A stretch of 64,000 nt of DNA, from contig NZ_CP111121.1 in NCBI RefSeq assembly GCF_026314945.1, positions 1,612,001 to 1,676,000 of the forward strand, given 5' to 3'. The position numbers and the translations under genes are program-made. The stretch is from Chryseobacterium fluminis (GTDB lineage: Bacteria > Bacteroidota > Bacteroidia > Flavobacteriales > Weeksellaceae). Below, piece after piece: positions 36,753 to 44,561 of this stretch. Below the pieces are notes generated by a model. That model was not told the origin of the DNA. It ran no database searches and saw only the letters and a list, made by a program, of their open reading frames with translations. The number at the start of each line of letters is the position of its first letter. Position 1 is the first letter of the stretch.

Positions 36753-37778
36753 TTAGTTATTGGGAATTAAGGTGTTACCATTTCTCTTGTTTGTAAATAC
36801 ACTCCCGTTATTGTTTCTTCCGGCACCCGCGTTCGTCACCAGTAAAATGATGATCACGATAACAAAATCCAGCAAGATACAGCCTAACAGTACCACAAAC
36901 TGGTACATCCCGAAATGTTTAATCGCATGCTCAAAAGCGAAACCGATTTTCCCCACTTCCTGAGTCTGGGAAATTGCCGGTTCAAAATGAATTTTTTCAT
37001 TTCCTAATACCGTTTGTGCTCTGCTTCCCAATTTATTATATTCTGTAAGCGACTCATCGATAATGCCTTGTGAAAGATCATCTTTTTCCTTTTTTGATAA
37101 AAGCAAAAGATTCTGAATATTTTTGTTCCATTTTAATGAAGCATTATTAATGTCTGTTTTCAAAGCACGTTCCTCCGTCGATAAATCTGAAATCATGTTA
37201 TCAATCTGGTTACCCATTCTGTCCGCCAGATCTTCGTAGTCAGTCCCGACAGGGGTCAGCAGATCTATTTTCTGTCCCGATAATCTTTCAATATCTCTTA
37301 TCAATGACTGAGCCCTGGTTCCTATTCCTTTATTTCCGGGATCTTTGATCTGCTCCATCAGTTGCTTTTTCTTTATTTCGATATTCTGGGTGGTAACTTT
37401 ATTGTACTTATAGCTTAATTTAGATTCGACATCATTTTCAAGATCTGCAAATTTCCTATTGATATCCCGAAGCTCATCCGTATAGATATCGGTCCTCATA
37501 AATCTGGTGTACAGTGCGTTAAAATTGGCAATAAAGCAGAAGGAAGCTATAAAAATATAGATTCCGACCAGGCTTCCGGTAGGTCTCCCTTCCATTTTTG
37601 CCATTCGAAGCATCCAACACAAAAATAGAAGCAGCAATGAAAGAACCAGGGCGATCACAAATGATGCCGGGCCGAAAATCTGCTGCAGACCCAGCCACGT
37701 CTGGTAGAAGCTGACACTGATAAGTAATAATGCTAAAACCCCTAAAAAGAGATCTGTAGGTGTAGTTTTTTTATTCAT
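36753..37778 (-). CDS. Membrane coiled-coil protein of the GTPase triad
   Basis: A 341-residue protein. The start at 37778 (MNKKTTPTDLFLG) is preferred to 37898. Three hydrophobic segments lie at the N-terminus (about 10-75 for the first two, with a third near 85), then a long helical region predicted coiled coil (about 110-260), and one membrane segment near the C-terminus (YQFVVLLGCILLDFVIVIIILLV in part). No family recognised. As first gene of the operon with the GTPase it may anchor the complex at the inner membrane. Confidence 0.7.
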   Translation of the reverse strand: MNKKTTPTDLFLGVLALLLISVSFYQTWLGLQQIFGPASFVIALVLSLLLLFLCWMLRMAKMEGRPTGSLVGIYIFIASFCFIANFNALYTRFMRTDIYTDELRDINRKFADLENDVESKLSYKYNKVTTQNIEIKKKQLMEQIKDPGNKGIGTRAQSLIRDIERLSGQKIDLLTPVGTDYEDLADRMGNQIDNMISDLSTEERALKTDINNASLKWNKNIQNLLLLSKKEKDDLSQGIIDESLTEYNKLGSRAQTVLGNEKIHFEPAISQTQEVGKIGFAFEHAIKHFGMYQFVVLLGCILLDFVIVIIILLVTNAGAGRNNNGSVFTNKRNGNTLIPNN

Positions 37779-38139
37779 AATGATCCTGTTAATTTTTTGA
37801 GGTTTACTATTTAAACCGTCAATTTTATAATGCCCGAAACTACAAACAAGCATCATTAAAAAATTACGGGATTCCGTAATTCCCGGATCATTGGTCAAAA
37901 TACTCTAATTCCTGGTGTACAGGATTGACCCATTCATGTTTTATGATCTGCAATAATAATAAAAATGATCTACCCGCCATTACGGAAAGGCATAATTGAT
38001 AATATATCTTCTGATTATAATAAAGAAGAATAACGAATCGTTAACAATTCCCACCCAAATGTGATTTAACATCCCACATAAAAGCTTTTTTTTGTAAATT
38101 TCACCATAAAAAAATTACTCCTTACAAAAAAACTATACC
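37779..38139. other. Divergent intergenic region, GTPase triad / sensor operon
   Basis: About 360 AT-rich bases between two operons transcribed away from each other. It must contain both promoters; a weak TAAATTTC box at about 38094-38101 may serve the plus operon. No strong repeats or hairpins seen. Confidence 0.4.
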
Positions 38140-38844
38140 ATGCTAATTGATACTGTCTACCAATCTATTAAAAACTGGGAAACCCTGAGTGATTCCTATA
38201 AGAACGGAAATGAAAAAAGCGGAAAAGAGATCATGAGGTATCTTACCCAGGGATCCCATTTTTCCATTGAAGGAGAGAACATCGCAGAATGGAAAAAAAA
38301 CCTTGAACATTCGTCTGACAAGTCCATCCATGCATATCTGGGCATTGATCAGGATCAGCTGTTATTTTTTTTGATCGATTCTGAAAGTGATGCCAAAGCA
38401 GACTTTAGCCGTATTGTGATCAAAACCTTTAATCGCATCGCGCCGGAAGCCCAGCCAACACCTTCATCAGAACTGATTTCCAATGTTCCGATTACTTCCG
38501 AAGCAGCTGTTTACCGGAATTTCCGTTTCAATATGTATGGAAGCGCCTGGCTGGAAACTCAAAAATCAGATCCTTTCCGACTGATTTCTATTCCTTTCAA
38601 AGATTATGAAAGAATACCTCTTACCGATGCCGAATCGTGCACCTGCTTTTTCGGGCTGACCAATGAAACGATGAGAGATTCTTCAATAGCGGATTATCAT
38701 ATCGAAATCATCAGCGTGAAAGATATTGGAATTACGACGATGAGCCAGACAGCGGAAAATTATTCGACCCCGCGGCCTCCGTTCACGGCCAATGATCCTG
38801 CTGACCAATATCAACTATTGCTGAAAAGTGATGCCTACGTATAA
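38140..38844 (+). CDS. Hypothetical protein, first gene of a two-component operon
   Basis: A 234-residue soluble protein starting MLIDTVYQSIKNWETLSDSY. No signal peptide, no membrane segment and no family I recognise. Its 3' end overlaps the next gene by 17 bases, so it is co-translated with the membrane protein, histidine kinase and response regulator. This suggests a role in their signal, or as one of their outputs. It stands next to the reb locus, which runs towards it. Confidence 0.7.
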   Translation: MLIDTVYQSIKNWETLSDSYKNGNEKSGKEIMRYLTQGSHFSIEGENIAEWKKNLEHSSDKSIHAYLGIDQDQLLFFLIDSESDAKADFSRIVIKTFNRIAPEAQPTPSSELISNVPITSEAAVYRNFRFNMYGSAWLETQKSDPFRLISIPFKDYERIPLTDAESCTCFFGLTNETMRDSSIADYHIEIISVKDIGITTMSQTAENYSTPRPPFTANDPADQYQLLLKSDAYV

Positions 38845-39475
38845 CGAACTGTCATTTTATTTACAGTTTACCATAAACCTGACCCTGCTTATCGGATTTG
38901 GATTGTTTCTGAAACACAGAAAACAGGTACAAACGCTGTTAATAGTATTTCTGTTGGGCGAGCTAACGCTGGAATTTTCAGATCTCATTTTTCGCCTGAT
39001 GAAAATCAATACCGTGAATTTTTACATTTATTCCATAAGCCAGTGTTTTGGACTTTTAATGATCACGGGAATTTACAATGCCTATTTTTACAGGATTTCC
39101 CCGACGGTACGAGGATTGATCTGCTCTTTTGCCGGGGTATCATTATTAGTAAATATGATATATAAACAGGATATAGAATCGGTTACTTTTTACTCGAACA
39201 TCATTACCAATATTTTGATCTGCGGTTTTGCAGGGGTCTACTTTCTCCATATCCTGAGAGATACCAGAACAGATAAAACTTTATTTATCCTCAATATTTT
39301 TATCTTTTTATTTTTCTCGATAGAAAGTATTATTTCAACGACTTTTAATTTTTTAATTAATAATCATCTGGAATGGGTAGCGCCGGTCTGGCTTTTCAGA
39401 GGCGTATTGCTTTGGTCCTTTTACATTGCTTTTATTAACCTGGGATGCCGTACGGGGAAAATGAAAGTGTGGTAA
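38828..39475 (+). CDS. Multi-pass membrane protein, probable sensor partner
   Basis: A 215-residue protein with about seven hydrophobic segments spread over its whole length and little between them. No enzyme motif. The start at 38828 (or 38831) overlaps the gene before by 17 bases; the end overlaps the histidine kinase by 31 bases. Small seven-helix proteins of this type frequently precede short histidine kinases in Bacteroidota, and the kinase here has only one membrane helix of its own, so this protein may provide the sensing domain. Function inferred from order. Confidence 0.72.
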   Translation: MMPTYNELSFYLQFTINLTLLIGFGLFLKHRKQVQTLLIVFLLGELTLEFSDLIFRLMKINTVNFYIYSISQCFGLLMITGIYNAYFYRISPTVRGLICSFAGVSLLVNMIYKQDIESVTFYSNIITNILICGFAGVYFLHILRDTRTDKTLFILNIFIFLFFSIESIISTTFNFLINNHLEWVAPVWLFRGVLLWSFYIAFINLGCRTGKMKVW

Positions 39476-40203
39476 TTGTATGGATATGGATAGCTATCGG
39501 ACTGTTGTTTTTAACCACCGTATTCATCACACTGCTGTTGATCAGTTATATGAAAAGTGTCAGAAAAAATAAGCATAAGGTCATGAAAATGTTTCGGAAT
39601 AGCCAGACAGAATCCTGGGAAAACACCATATTTTTACAGGAAAAAGACCGGGAAAGACTGGCCGGAGAGCTACATGACAATATTATATCACGGCTTAACC
39701 TCATCCGGTTGAATGCTCTTCATAAAAACACAGATGAACTGCATCTGGACTTAAAAGACTCAATGCAGCTTATCCGGGAACTTACCCATAATCTGACTCC
39801 ACCGGATCTCAGCGAAATTGAGCTGGGCGACCTTATCTCAGATTATCTTGAGCAGGTGAAAAAGAATATCAGGGTAGATTACCATCTCTGCATTTTAGAA
39901 GAAAATATAGTAGATAACCAAATAAAATTAAATATTTTCCGAATACTTCAGGAGCTTATCAACAACAGTCTAAAGCATGCCGGAGCCTCAAAAATCACCC
40001 TGTCGGTAAGGATTTCAAAGGCTTCTCTCTGTTTCATTGCTGAAGACAACGGCAGGGGCTTTAATGTCGGAGATCATCCGTCAGGAATTGGTTTACGAAG
40101 TATTCGGTCCAGAACAAAACAAATGAACGCGATTTATAAACTGAAAACCAAACCACAGAGAGGGACACGATACATCTTCTTTGTTAATACCACAACCCTA
40201 TAA
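39445..40203 (+). CDS. Sensor histidine kinase, HisKA_3 type
   Basis: A 252-residue kinase with one membrane segment (about 10-35), the HisKA_3 dimerisation helix with phospho-acceptor His77 in LAGELHDNI, and a HATPase domain with N box (LQELINNSLKHAG), G1 (DNGRGF) and G2 (GIGLRSI) motifs. No extracytoplasmic sensor domain, so sensing probably depends on the preceding seven-helix protein. The LuxR-type response regulator follows after 2 bases, the normal partner of this kinase class. Confidence 0.92.
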   Translation: MPYGENESVVIVWIWIAIGLLFLTTVFITLLLISYMKSVRKNKHKVMKMFRNSQTESWENTIFLQEKDRERLAGELHDNIISRLNLIRLNALHKNTDELHLDLKDSMQLIRELTHNLTPPDLSEIELGDLISDYLEQVKKNIRVDYHLCILEENIVDNQIKLNIFRILQELINNSLKHAGASKITLSVRISKASLCFIAEDNGRGFNVGDHPSGIGLRSIRSRTKQMNAIYKLKTKPQRGTRYIFFVNTTTL

Positions 40204-40205
40204 AA

Positions 40206-40886
40206 ATGGAAAATAGAAAACTCAATATCGCCATTGCAGATGACGATTTACTTTTTGTACAATTGCTGAGAAACTATATCGATCAGGACGGCCGGTACCA
40301 TGTATGCCTTATATCGACCGGCGGAAATGCTTTTCTGGATGAAGTTAATAATCATTCTATAGACATTCTCATTCTTGATCTTCGAATGGCCGACGGTGAC
40401 GGTCTGAAAGTCATGTCTGCTTTATCGGAGAAAAAATCTGACCTCAAAATTGTTGTTCTTTCAAGTTTCTACAGAAGAAGTTTTATGGGGCAAATGCTGA
40501 AAATGGGTGCTCACGCCTTTTTACCGAAAGAAATTGAACCTGAAGAACTGCTGAATGTTCTGAATGCGGTATACATCACGGGCCATTACTTTTCCAGCGA
40601 ACAGGTAGACGTAATGAGAGGACAGATGTCTAACAAACTTCCCGAATTCCATGCTTTTTCTAAGGATGAACTTACCGATAGAGAAATTGATGTACTCCGG
40701 TTGGTTTGTCAGCAGCAAAGCACAAAAGAGATCGCCGACAGTCTTTTTATTTCTCCCAAAACCGTTGAAACCCACAAAACCAACCTCATGATCAAAACCT
40801 GTGTGAAAAATATGGCCGGACTGGTCATCTATGCCGTTCAGAATCGCATTGTAGATCCGAATGAAATCGTATTGTTTGACAAATAA
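40206..40886 (+). CDS. LuxR/NarL-type response regulator
   Basis: A 226-residue regulator with an N-terminal receiver domain (acidic pocket ADDD at 11-14, phospho-acceptor Asp58 in LILDLR, Lys near 110 in FLPKE) and a C-terminal LuxR helix-turn-helix (LTDREIDVLRLVCQQQSTKEIA). It is the partner of the histidine kinase. Its stop is about 220 bases from the convergent end of the reb operon. NarL-type regulators often bind short heptamers; repeated TTACCC motifs at 45562-45766 are candidate sites, untested. Confidence 0.92.
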   Translation: MENRKLNIAIADDDLLFVQLLRNYIDQDGRYHVCLISTGGNAFLDEVNNHSIDILILDLRMADGDGLKVMSALSEKKSDLKIVVLSSFYRRSFMGQMLKMGAHAFLPKEIEPEELLNVLNAVYITGHYFSSEQVDVMRGQMSNKLPEFHAFSKDELTDREIDVLRLVCQQQSTKEIADSLFISPKTVETHKTNLMIKTCVKNMAGLVIYAVQNRIVDPNEIVLFDK

Positions 40887-41058
40887 ATATCGGTCACAAG
40901 CCGGAAGAGGGAGGCAGGAAGTTAATATTAATCATTCCGACTGATAATAGGTTTAATTCAATCCTTTCCAAGCAATAATCTGAATTTATTTTCAAAAACA
41001 GATTACTTTCTTTTTCCTGCTTCCCTGCTTTCTTTCCTCATAAAATTACAAAATCAGA

Positions 41059-41074
41059 GAGTACCTGAGTACTC
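41059..41074 (-). terminator. Possible terminator at the end of the reb operon
   Basis: GAGTAC and GTACTC form a 6-bp stem around CTGA, with TGATTTTGTAATTTT after it on the minus strand. It lies about 35 bases past the stop of the last rebB gene. The T run is broken, so activity is uncertain. Confidence 0.45.
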
Positions 41075-41107
41075 CCTGAAGTAAAATCTAAAAACACCCT
41101 ATATAAA

Positions 41108-41368
41108 TTAAGGATTTAATACTTTAGCGATAGAAACCGCATCTGATATGGTATCCAGGCTATAGATCTGGATCACGCCCTGAGTGGTGGCTGCCTGACC
41201 TAAAATATTCTGTTGATTTTGCGTATTCACTGCATTTTCAAACATTATTCCTGTAGAATGTGCTGCCGACTGGTACACGTTGCTGAGAGCCATGGCCGGA
41301 GATTCTGCTACGACCTTTACGTTTGATTGGGTAACTGCGTCTGTAATCTGTTCGTTTACTGTTGCCAT
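41108..41368 (-). CDS. rebB: RebB-family R-body protein, paralog 1
   Basis: An 86-residue protein that is almost entirely the RebB/killing-trait domain: NEQITDAVTQSNVKVV, ESPAMALSNVYQSAAHSTGIM, ENAVNTQNQQNILGQAATTQG, IYSLDTISDAVSIAKVL. These blocks match R-body structural proteins, which polymerise into a coiled ribbon in the cytoplasm that can unroll suddenly. It is the last gene of the minus-strand reb operon. It differs from its neighbours mainly at scattered positions, indicating recent duplication and subunit specialisation. Confidence 0.92.
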   Translation of the reverse strand: MATVNEQITDAVTQSNVKVVAESPAMALSNVYQSAAHSTGIMFENAVNTQNQQNILGQAATTQGVIQIYSLDTISDAVSIAKVLNP

Positions 41369-41394
41369 AATGATAATTGTTTATTGGGATGAAA

Positions 41395-41413
41395 CAACCG
41401 GATGATCCGGTTG
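41395..41413. other. Hairpin between rebB paralogs 1 and 2
   Basis: CAACCGGAT-G-ATCCGGTTG is a perfect 9-bp inverted repeat with a one-base centre. Related hairpins lie in the next two spacers (weak at 41738-41750, perfect at 42070-42090). No T run follows, so it is not a simple terminator; RNA processing or stabilisation is more likely. Confidence 0.6.
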
Positions 41414-41444
41414 CCGTATTATTTCCGCGGGATGCGGAAAAGTT

Positions 41445-41705
41445 TTAAGGATTCAGAATTTTTGAGATCGATACTGCGTCTGCTATAGTATCCAGACTGT
41501 AGATCTGCGTGATTCCCTGAGTGGTCGCCGCCTGGGTTACAATATTCTGCTGATTTTGCGTGTTCACTGCGTTTTCAAACATGATGCCCGTAGAATGTGC
41601 AGCCGTCTGATACACATTACTTAGCGCTACTGCCGGAGATTCTGCGACTACTTTGACATTGGTCTGGGTAACTGCGTCTGTGATTTGTTGGTTTACTGTT
41701 GCCAT
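41445..41705 (-). CDS. rebB: RebB-family R-body protein, paralog 2
   Basis: An 86-residue RebB-domain protein with the same blocks as paralog 1 (NQQITDAVTQTNVKVV, AHSTGIMFENAVNTQNQQN, AATTQGITQIYSLDTIADAVSISKIL). The TQTN form is the version seen in other R-body proteins. It lies 76 bases upstream of paralog 1, with a hairpin in the spacer. Different paralogs may have distinct places in the ribbon or tune its stiffness. Confidence 0.92.
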   Translation of the reverse strand: MATVNQQITDAVTQTNVKVVAESPAVALSNVYQTAAHSTGIMFENAVNTQNQQNIVTQAATTQGITQIYSLDTIADAVSISKILNP

Positions 41706-41782
41706 AATGATGATTGTTTATTTGAGTTTAAAAAATACCGGGTTATCCGGCTGTACTTTTTGGTTGTTATTAAAAGACAGGT

Positions 41783-42043
41783 TTATGAATTGAGGATTTT
41801 AGCAATGGAAATAGCATCTGCAATGGTATCGTTGCTGTAGATCTGCGTAACCCCCTGTGTCGTTGCTGCCTGCGTAACCAGATTTTGCTGGTTCTGTGTA
41901 TTCACTGCATTTTCAAACATAATTCCTGTAGAATGTGCTGCGGTCTGATACACATTCCCTAAAGCCATTGCCGGGGATTCACCTACTACTTTCACATTGG
42001 ACTGCGTTACTGCATCCGTAATCTGTTCGTTTACTGTTGCCAT
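41783..42043 (-). CDS. rebB: RebB-family R-body protein, paralog 3
   Basis: An 86-residue RebB-domain protein (NEQITDAVTQSNVKVVGES, AMALGNVYQTAAHSTGIM, QNLVTQAATTQGVTQIYSNDTIADAISIAKIL). It differs from its neighbours at several positions, for instance GES for AES and SND for SLD. It sits 77 bases upstream of paralog 2. Clear member of the tandem array. Confidence 0.92.
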   Translation of the reverse strand: MATVNEQITDAVTQSNVKVVGESPAMALGNVYQTAAHSTGIMFENAVNTQNQQNLVTQAATTQGVTQIYSNDTIADAISIAKILNS

Positions 42044-42069
42044 AAATGATTATTTTTTGTGGTTTAAAT

Positions 42070-42090
42070 ACAACCGGATTTTCCGGTTGT
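42070..42090. other. Hairpin between rebB paralogs 3 and 4
   Basis: ACAACCGGA and TCCGGTTGT pair perfectly (9 bp) around TTT. It is nearly the same stem as at 41395-41413, in the equivalent position of the neighbouring spacer, and no T run follows in the reading direction. This repetition in intergenic positions argues for a kept RNA role. Confidence 0.6.
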
Positions 42091-42107
42091 AAGATTTTTA
42101 GGATACA

Positions 42108-42374
42108 TTAAGGATTAGGATTAAGGATTTTAGCGATAGAAACTGCATCGGATACCGTATCCATGCTGTAGATCTGCATAATTCCCTGTGTGGTAGCTGC
42201 CTGTCCTAAAATGTTCTGTTGATTCTGCGTATTGACCGCATTTTCAAACATGATTCCTGTAGAGTGTGCTGCTGACTGGTACACGTTGCTTAGTGCCATT
42301 GCAGGAGACTCACCTACTACTTTTACGTTAGACTGCGTTACTGCATCTGTGATTTGTTCATTGACTGTTGCCAT
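42108..42374 (-). CDS. rebB: RebB-family R-body protein, paralog 4
   Basis: An 88-residue RebB-domain protein ending KILNPNP, two residues longer than the others. Blocks as in paralog 1 (NEQITDAVTQSNVKVVGES, QSAAHSTGIM, NILGQAATTQGIMQIYSMDT). It lies 64 bases upstream of paralog 3. Upstream of it is a 445-base gap containing an inverted-repeat element. Confidence 0.92.
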   Translation of the reverse strand: MATVNEQITDAVTQSNVKVVGESPAMALSNVYQSAAHSTGIMFENAVNTQNQQNILGQAATTQGIMQIYSMDTVSDAVSIAKILNPNP

Positions 42375-42819
42375 AATTGTGATTGTTTGTTTTGAGATTT
42401 GCTCTCGGTTAATAATTATTTGATTTAAACTAGTTTTCTATTTGTTATAAACTCACCACAGATCATGCGGATGAAACGGATTTCAAAAGCATTGTTGTAG
42501 ACTTTTATGGATGTTGATTTGATCTGTACGGGTGGTTCCTGATACAATAGCTGAAACCGTGATCGGTAGATCTGTGTGAGTTTATCTCATCATTAATGTA
42601 AAAAGGATGCGGCTGAGATTCTAGTGTAACTAAAATAAATTTCTGCTGCGGATATGCTGCTGATCTGTTTTCTGAGGCTGAAGTATCATATTGATGAGAA
42701 TTGCTTTTGCAGATTGCAGCAGCATGATTCAGTGCAAAATATTGACCTGACTGTATATGTTGAGGGCACTGAATACTGTCTTCAGAGAAACTCAACCGCA
42801 TCCATGGTTTAAAAGGAGG
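42375..42819. other. Gap inside the reb locus
   Basis: About 445 bases without a convincing gene, interrupting an otherwise compact operon. It contains the inverted-repeat element at 42447-42585. A 98-codon minus-strand open frame (42505-42801) shows no Reb blocks and partly lies in the repeat. The rest may be a decayed gene, but no support for a specific one was found. Confidence 0.45.
42447..42585. repeat. Inverted-repeat element within the reb locus
   Basis: The arm ATAAACTCACCACAGATC...CGGAT...ACGGATTTC at 42447-42483 is matched in reverse complement by GAAACCGTGATCGG...GATCTGTGTGAGTTTAT at 42553-42585. The arms share ATAAACTCAC, ACAGATC and ACGG-TTTC with small gaps. The 139-bp unit is non-coding and MITE-like. 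Confidence 0.5.
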
Positions 42820-43047
42820 CTAAAAACGTCCTTTTCTGAAGGGTAAGGAGGTTTTGCATTGTAATCTTCCGGAGCCCATTTTCTTAACTCCCATTACATA
42901 ATTTCCTATTCCCAGCATGGCATCACGCTGTTGATTGAGTGCAGAATTCATCTGCATGATCCCTGTAGAATGTGCACTTACCTGGGCAGATATAGCTGCA
43001 GGCAGCGCGCTGGACATTCCTATGACGGCTGTGGTAATTTCATTCAT
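42820..43047 (-). CDS. Divergent RebB-like small protein
   Basis: A 75-residue protein starting MNEITTAVIGMSSALPAAISAQVS. It keeps SAHSTGIMQMNSALNQQ, equivalent to AHSTGIMFENAVNTQNQQ in the rebB paralogs, but lacks the N-terminal ITDAVTQxNVKV block and the C-terminal IYSLDT block. The last 15 residues are basic. Probably a specialised, shortened Reb protein such as a cap or assembly factor. The start at 43047 has a good position after the next gene upstream. Confidence 0.65.
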   Translation of the reverse strand: MNEITTAVIGMSSALPAAISAQVSAHSTGIMQMNSALNQQRDAMLGIGNYVMGVKKMGSGRLQCKTSLPFRKGRF

Positions 43048-43072
43048 AGTAATAAAGTTATTGATTCTAATT

Positions 43073-43468
43073 TTATTTACGGATATTCGAAAATCTTGCC
43101 TGCAGTTTATTCATTCTATCTGCAATTTTCAGTTCTTTTTCCTTTACTTTCATCATAGAAGACTCCTGAAGTTTTTTCAGCTGGGCATCATAATCCATAG
43201 GAGCAGGTTCTGCAGCAGGTACCGCTGTAGCTGCCTGGTAAGCCTGATGTTCCTGAACAGCCTGTTCCAGTTTCTCTAGCAGAGGAGCCAATGATGTAAG
43301 AGTGGCTTTGGTGGCTTTCTCCTTAATATAATTTATAATTTCATCTTCATGCCTGAGAACAAACGGCATAATATCTTCTCCCACTATTTCGGGTTCTGCC
43401 TGTTCCACTACTACCGGCGTAGAAATGGGAGGCGGATTTGTTTTTTTCCGGGTACTTCGTCTTCGCAT
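43073..43468 (-). CDS. Hypothetical protein of the reb locus
   Basis: A 131-residue charged protein with a basic start (MRRRSTRKKTNPPP), a central acidic helix, an alanine- and proline-rich linker (TAVPAAEPAP) and a C-terminal coiled coil (KLQESSMMKVKEKELKIADRMNKL in part). No membrane segment or known domain. It lies 25 bases upstream of the RebB-like gene. Coiled coil and linker suggest a structural or adaptor role. Confidence 0.7.
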   Translation of the reverse strand: MRRRSTRKKTNPPPISTPVVVEQAEPEIVGEDIMPFVLRHEDEIINYIKEKATKATLTSLAPLLEKLEQAVQEHQAYQAATAVPAAEPAPMDYDAQLKKLQESSMMKVKEKELKIADRMNKLQARFSNIRK

Positions 43469-43513
43469 GTTTATTGATTTTGGGTTAAATGGGTGAGATT
43501 AAGAATCCTTCTG

Positions 43514-44323
43514 TTATAAGAGGTAACCAATAAAATTGGAGGCGGCTGTCCAGTCTCTGTTGAGATTTTTTATTACATTATATCCTGTAATTTCCAGGGC
43601 AATACACCCTGAGATGGCATTCGCAGACATTATTTCTTTTAAAGCATCAGGAGGAAGGTTTAAAATATAATCATCAGGAATAACGGAAGCTTTCGTTGTA
43701 TTCGAAGGATTATCATTCACAATAATTTCCAGAACTTCCTGGAAATAGTGGGCAATGAGCCTGGCACCCTGAAATTCCAGTTCCCTTTTCAGTTCTACGA
43801 TTTCATCCGGTGTTACCAGGTCGGATATGCCATTCACATCTACATCATGCACGGAAAATAAGGCTTCTCCGGTATTGGACGCTGTGATCGTAATATCCGT
43901 TTTCAGGACACATTTTGATTTTTCGAGATTGACGGTCAGAAGTTGCGAATCTGTTTCCGGCTCTGCAATATCGCTTAAGGTACTAAGGGGAAGAATTCTC
44001 ACATTGCAGAAAAACGTCTGCTGCTCTTCCAGTTTGATCATGATCACTACTATTCCCATCGATTTATCCTTGGGTTCCATTACGAATGACTGGTAATTAA
44101 GTAATCTTTTCCCTTTGACACAGTTTACCTTTCTCACCATGGGCTGTATATTGATATCAGAAGTTCCCACAGTAAACACCGCCCGGTCTGTATTATTAGC
44201 AGGTGTTTTTATACTGAAATATTCATTATCCTGAGTTCTTGACAGATAAATGTTGTCATTGAGTTCTTTCAGAGAAGGCAGGTTTAAAATTTTTGCTGGT
44301 TTTGTTACGTTATAATAACTCAT
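43514..44323 (-). CDS. Hypothetical protein of the reb locus, beta-rich
   Basis: A 269-residue soluble protein (MSYYNVTKPAKILNLPSL) that is rich in beta-strand patterns in its first 170 residues and helical in the rest (PDEIVELKRELEFQGARLIAHY). No signal peptide or known family. Its ATG overlaps the stop of the preceding small gene by 4 bases, so the two are coupled. As the largest member of the reb operon it is a good candidate for a regulator of assembly or a nucleation protein. Function unknown. Confidence 0.7.
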   Translation of the reverse strand: MSYYNVTKPAKILNLPSLKELNDNIYLSRTQDNEYFSIKTPANNTDRAVFTVGTSDINIQPMVRKVNCVKGKRLLNYQSFVMEPKDKSMGIVVIMIKLEEQQTFFCNVRILPLSTLSDIAEPETDSQLLTVNLEKSKCVLKTDITITASNTGEALFSVHDVDVNGISDLVTPDEIVELKRELEFQGARLIAHYFQEVLEIIVNDNPSNTTKASVIPDDYILNLPPDALKEIMSANAISGCIALEITGYNVIKNLNRDWTAASNFIGYLL

Positions 44324-44547
44324 TTTTTAATTTTTTTTAGTTTTTCGATTAGTTTTGTAATTATATTTCTTTTTACAGGTTCACTGACATTGATTTCTGC
44401 GGGAATGACCGCTTCCTTAATTTCCGGCTTTACTAAGGGCTGAGTCAGTTTTACAGATTTTAAAACCAACTTCCCCCCGTCACCAGCAGCATTAAAGTTC
44501 TTGCTCACCTCATCTTTGGAGACCGGTATATCTGTAGGTTCCATCAC
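44320..44547 (-). CDS. Hypothetical small basic-tailed protein of the reb locus
   Basis: A 75-residue protein with a lysine-rich amphipathic C-terminus (NIITKLIEKLKKIKK) that could bind membrane or nucleic acid, and proline-containing extended middle. It overlaps the next gene by 4 bases (ATGA type). No family known. Coupled translation supports a real gene. Confidence 0.6.
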   Translation of the reverse strand: MMEPTDIPVSKDEVSKNFNAAGDGGKLVLKSVKLTQPLVKPEIKEAVIPAEINVSEPVKRNIITKLIEKLKKIKK

Positions 44548-44561
44548 GGGTGCCGGTGCTG

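Noticed and set aside
42505-42801. 98-codon open frame inside the reb locus
   Set aside because: No Reb block is seen in any frame, and about 80 bases of it lie in the inverted-repeat element. A decayed gene is possible but not supported.
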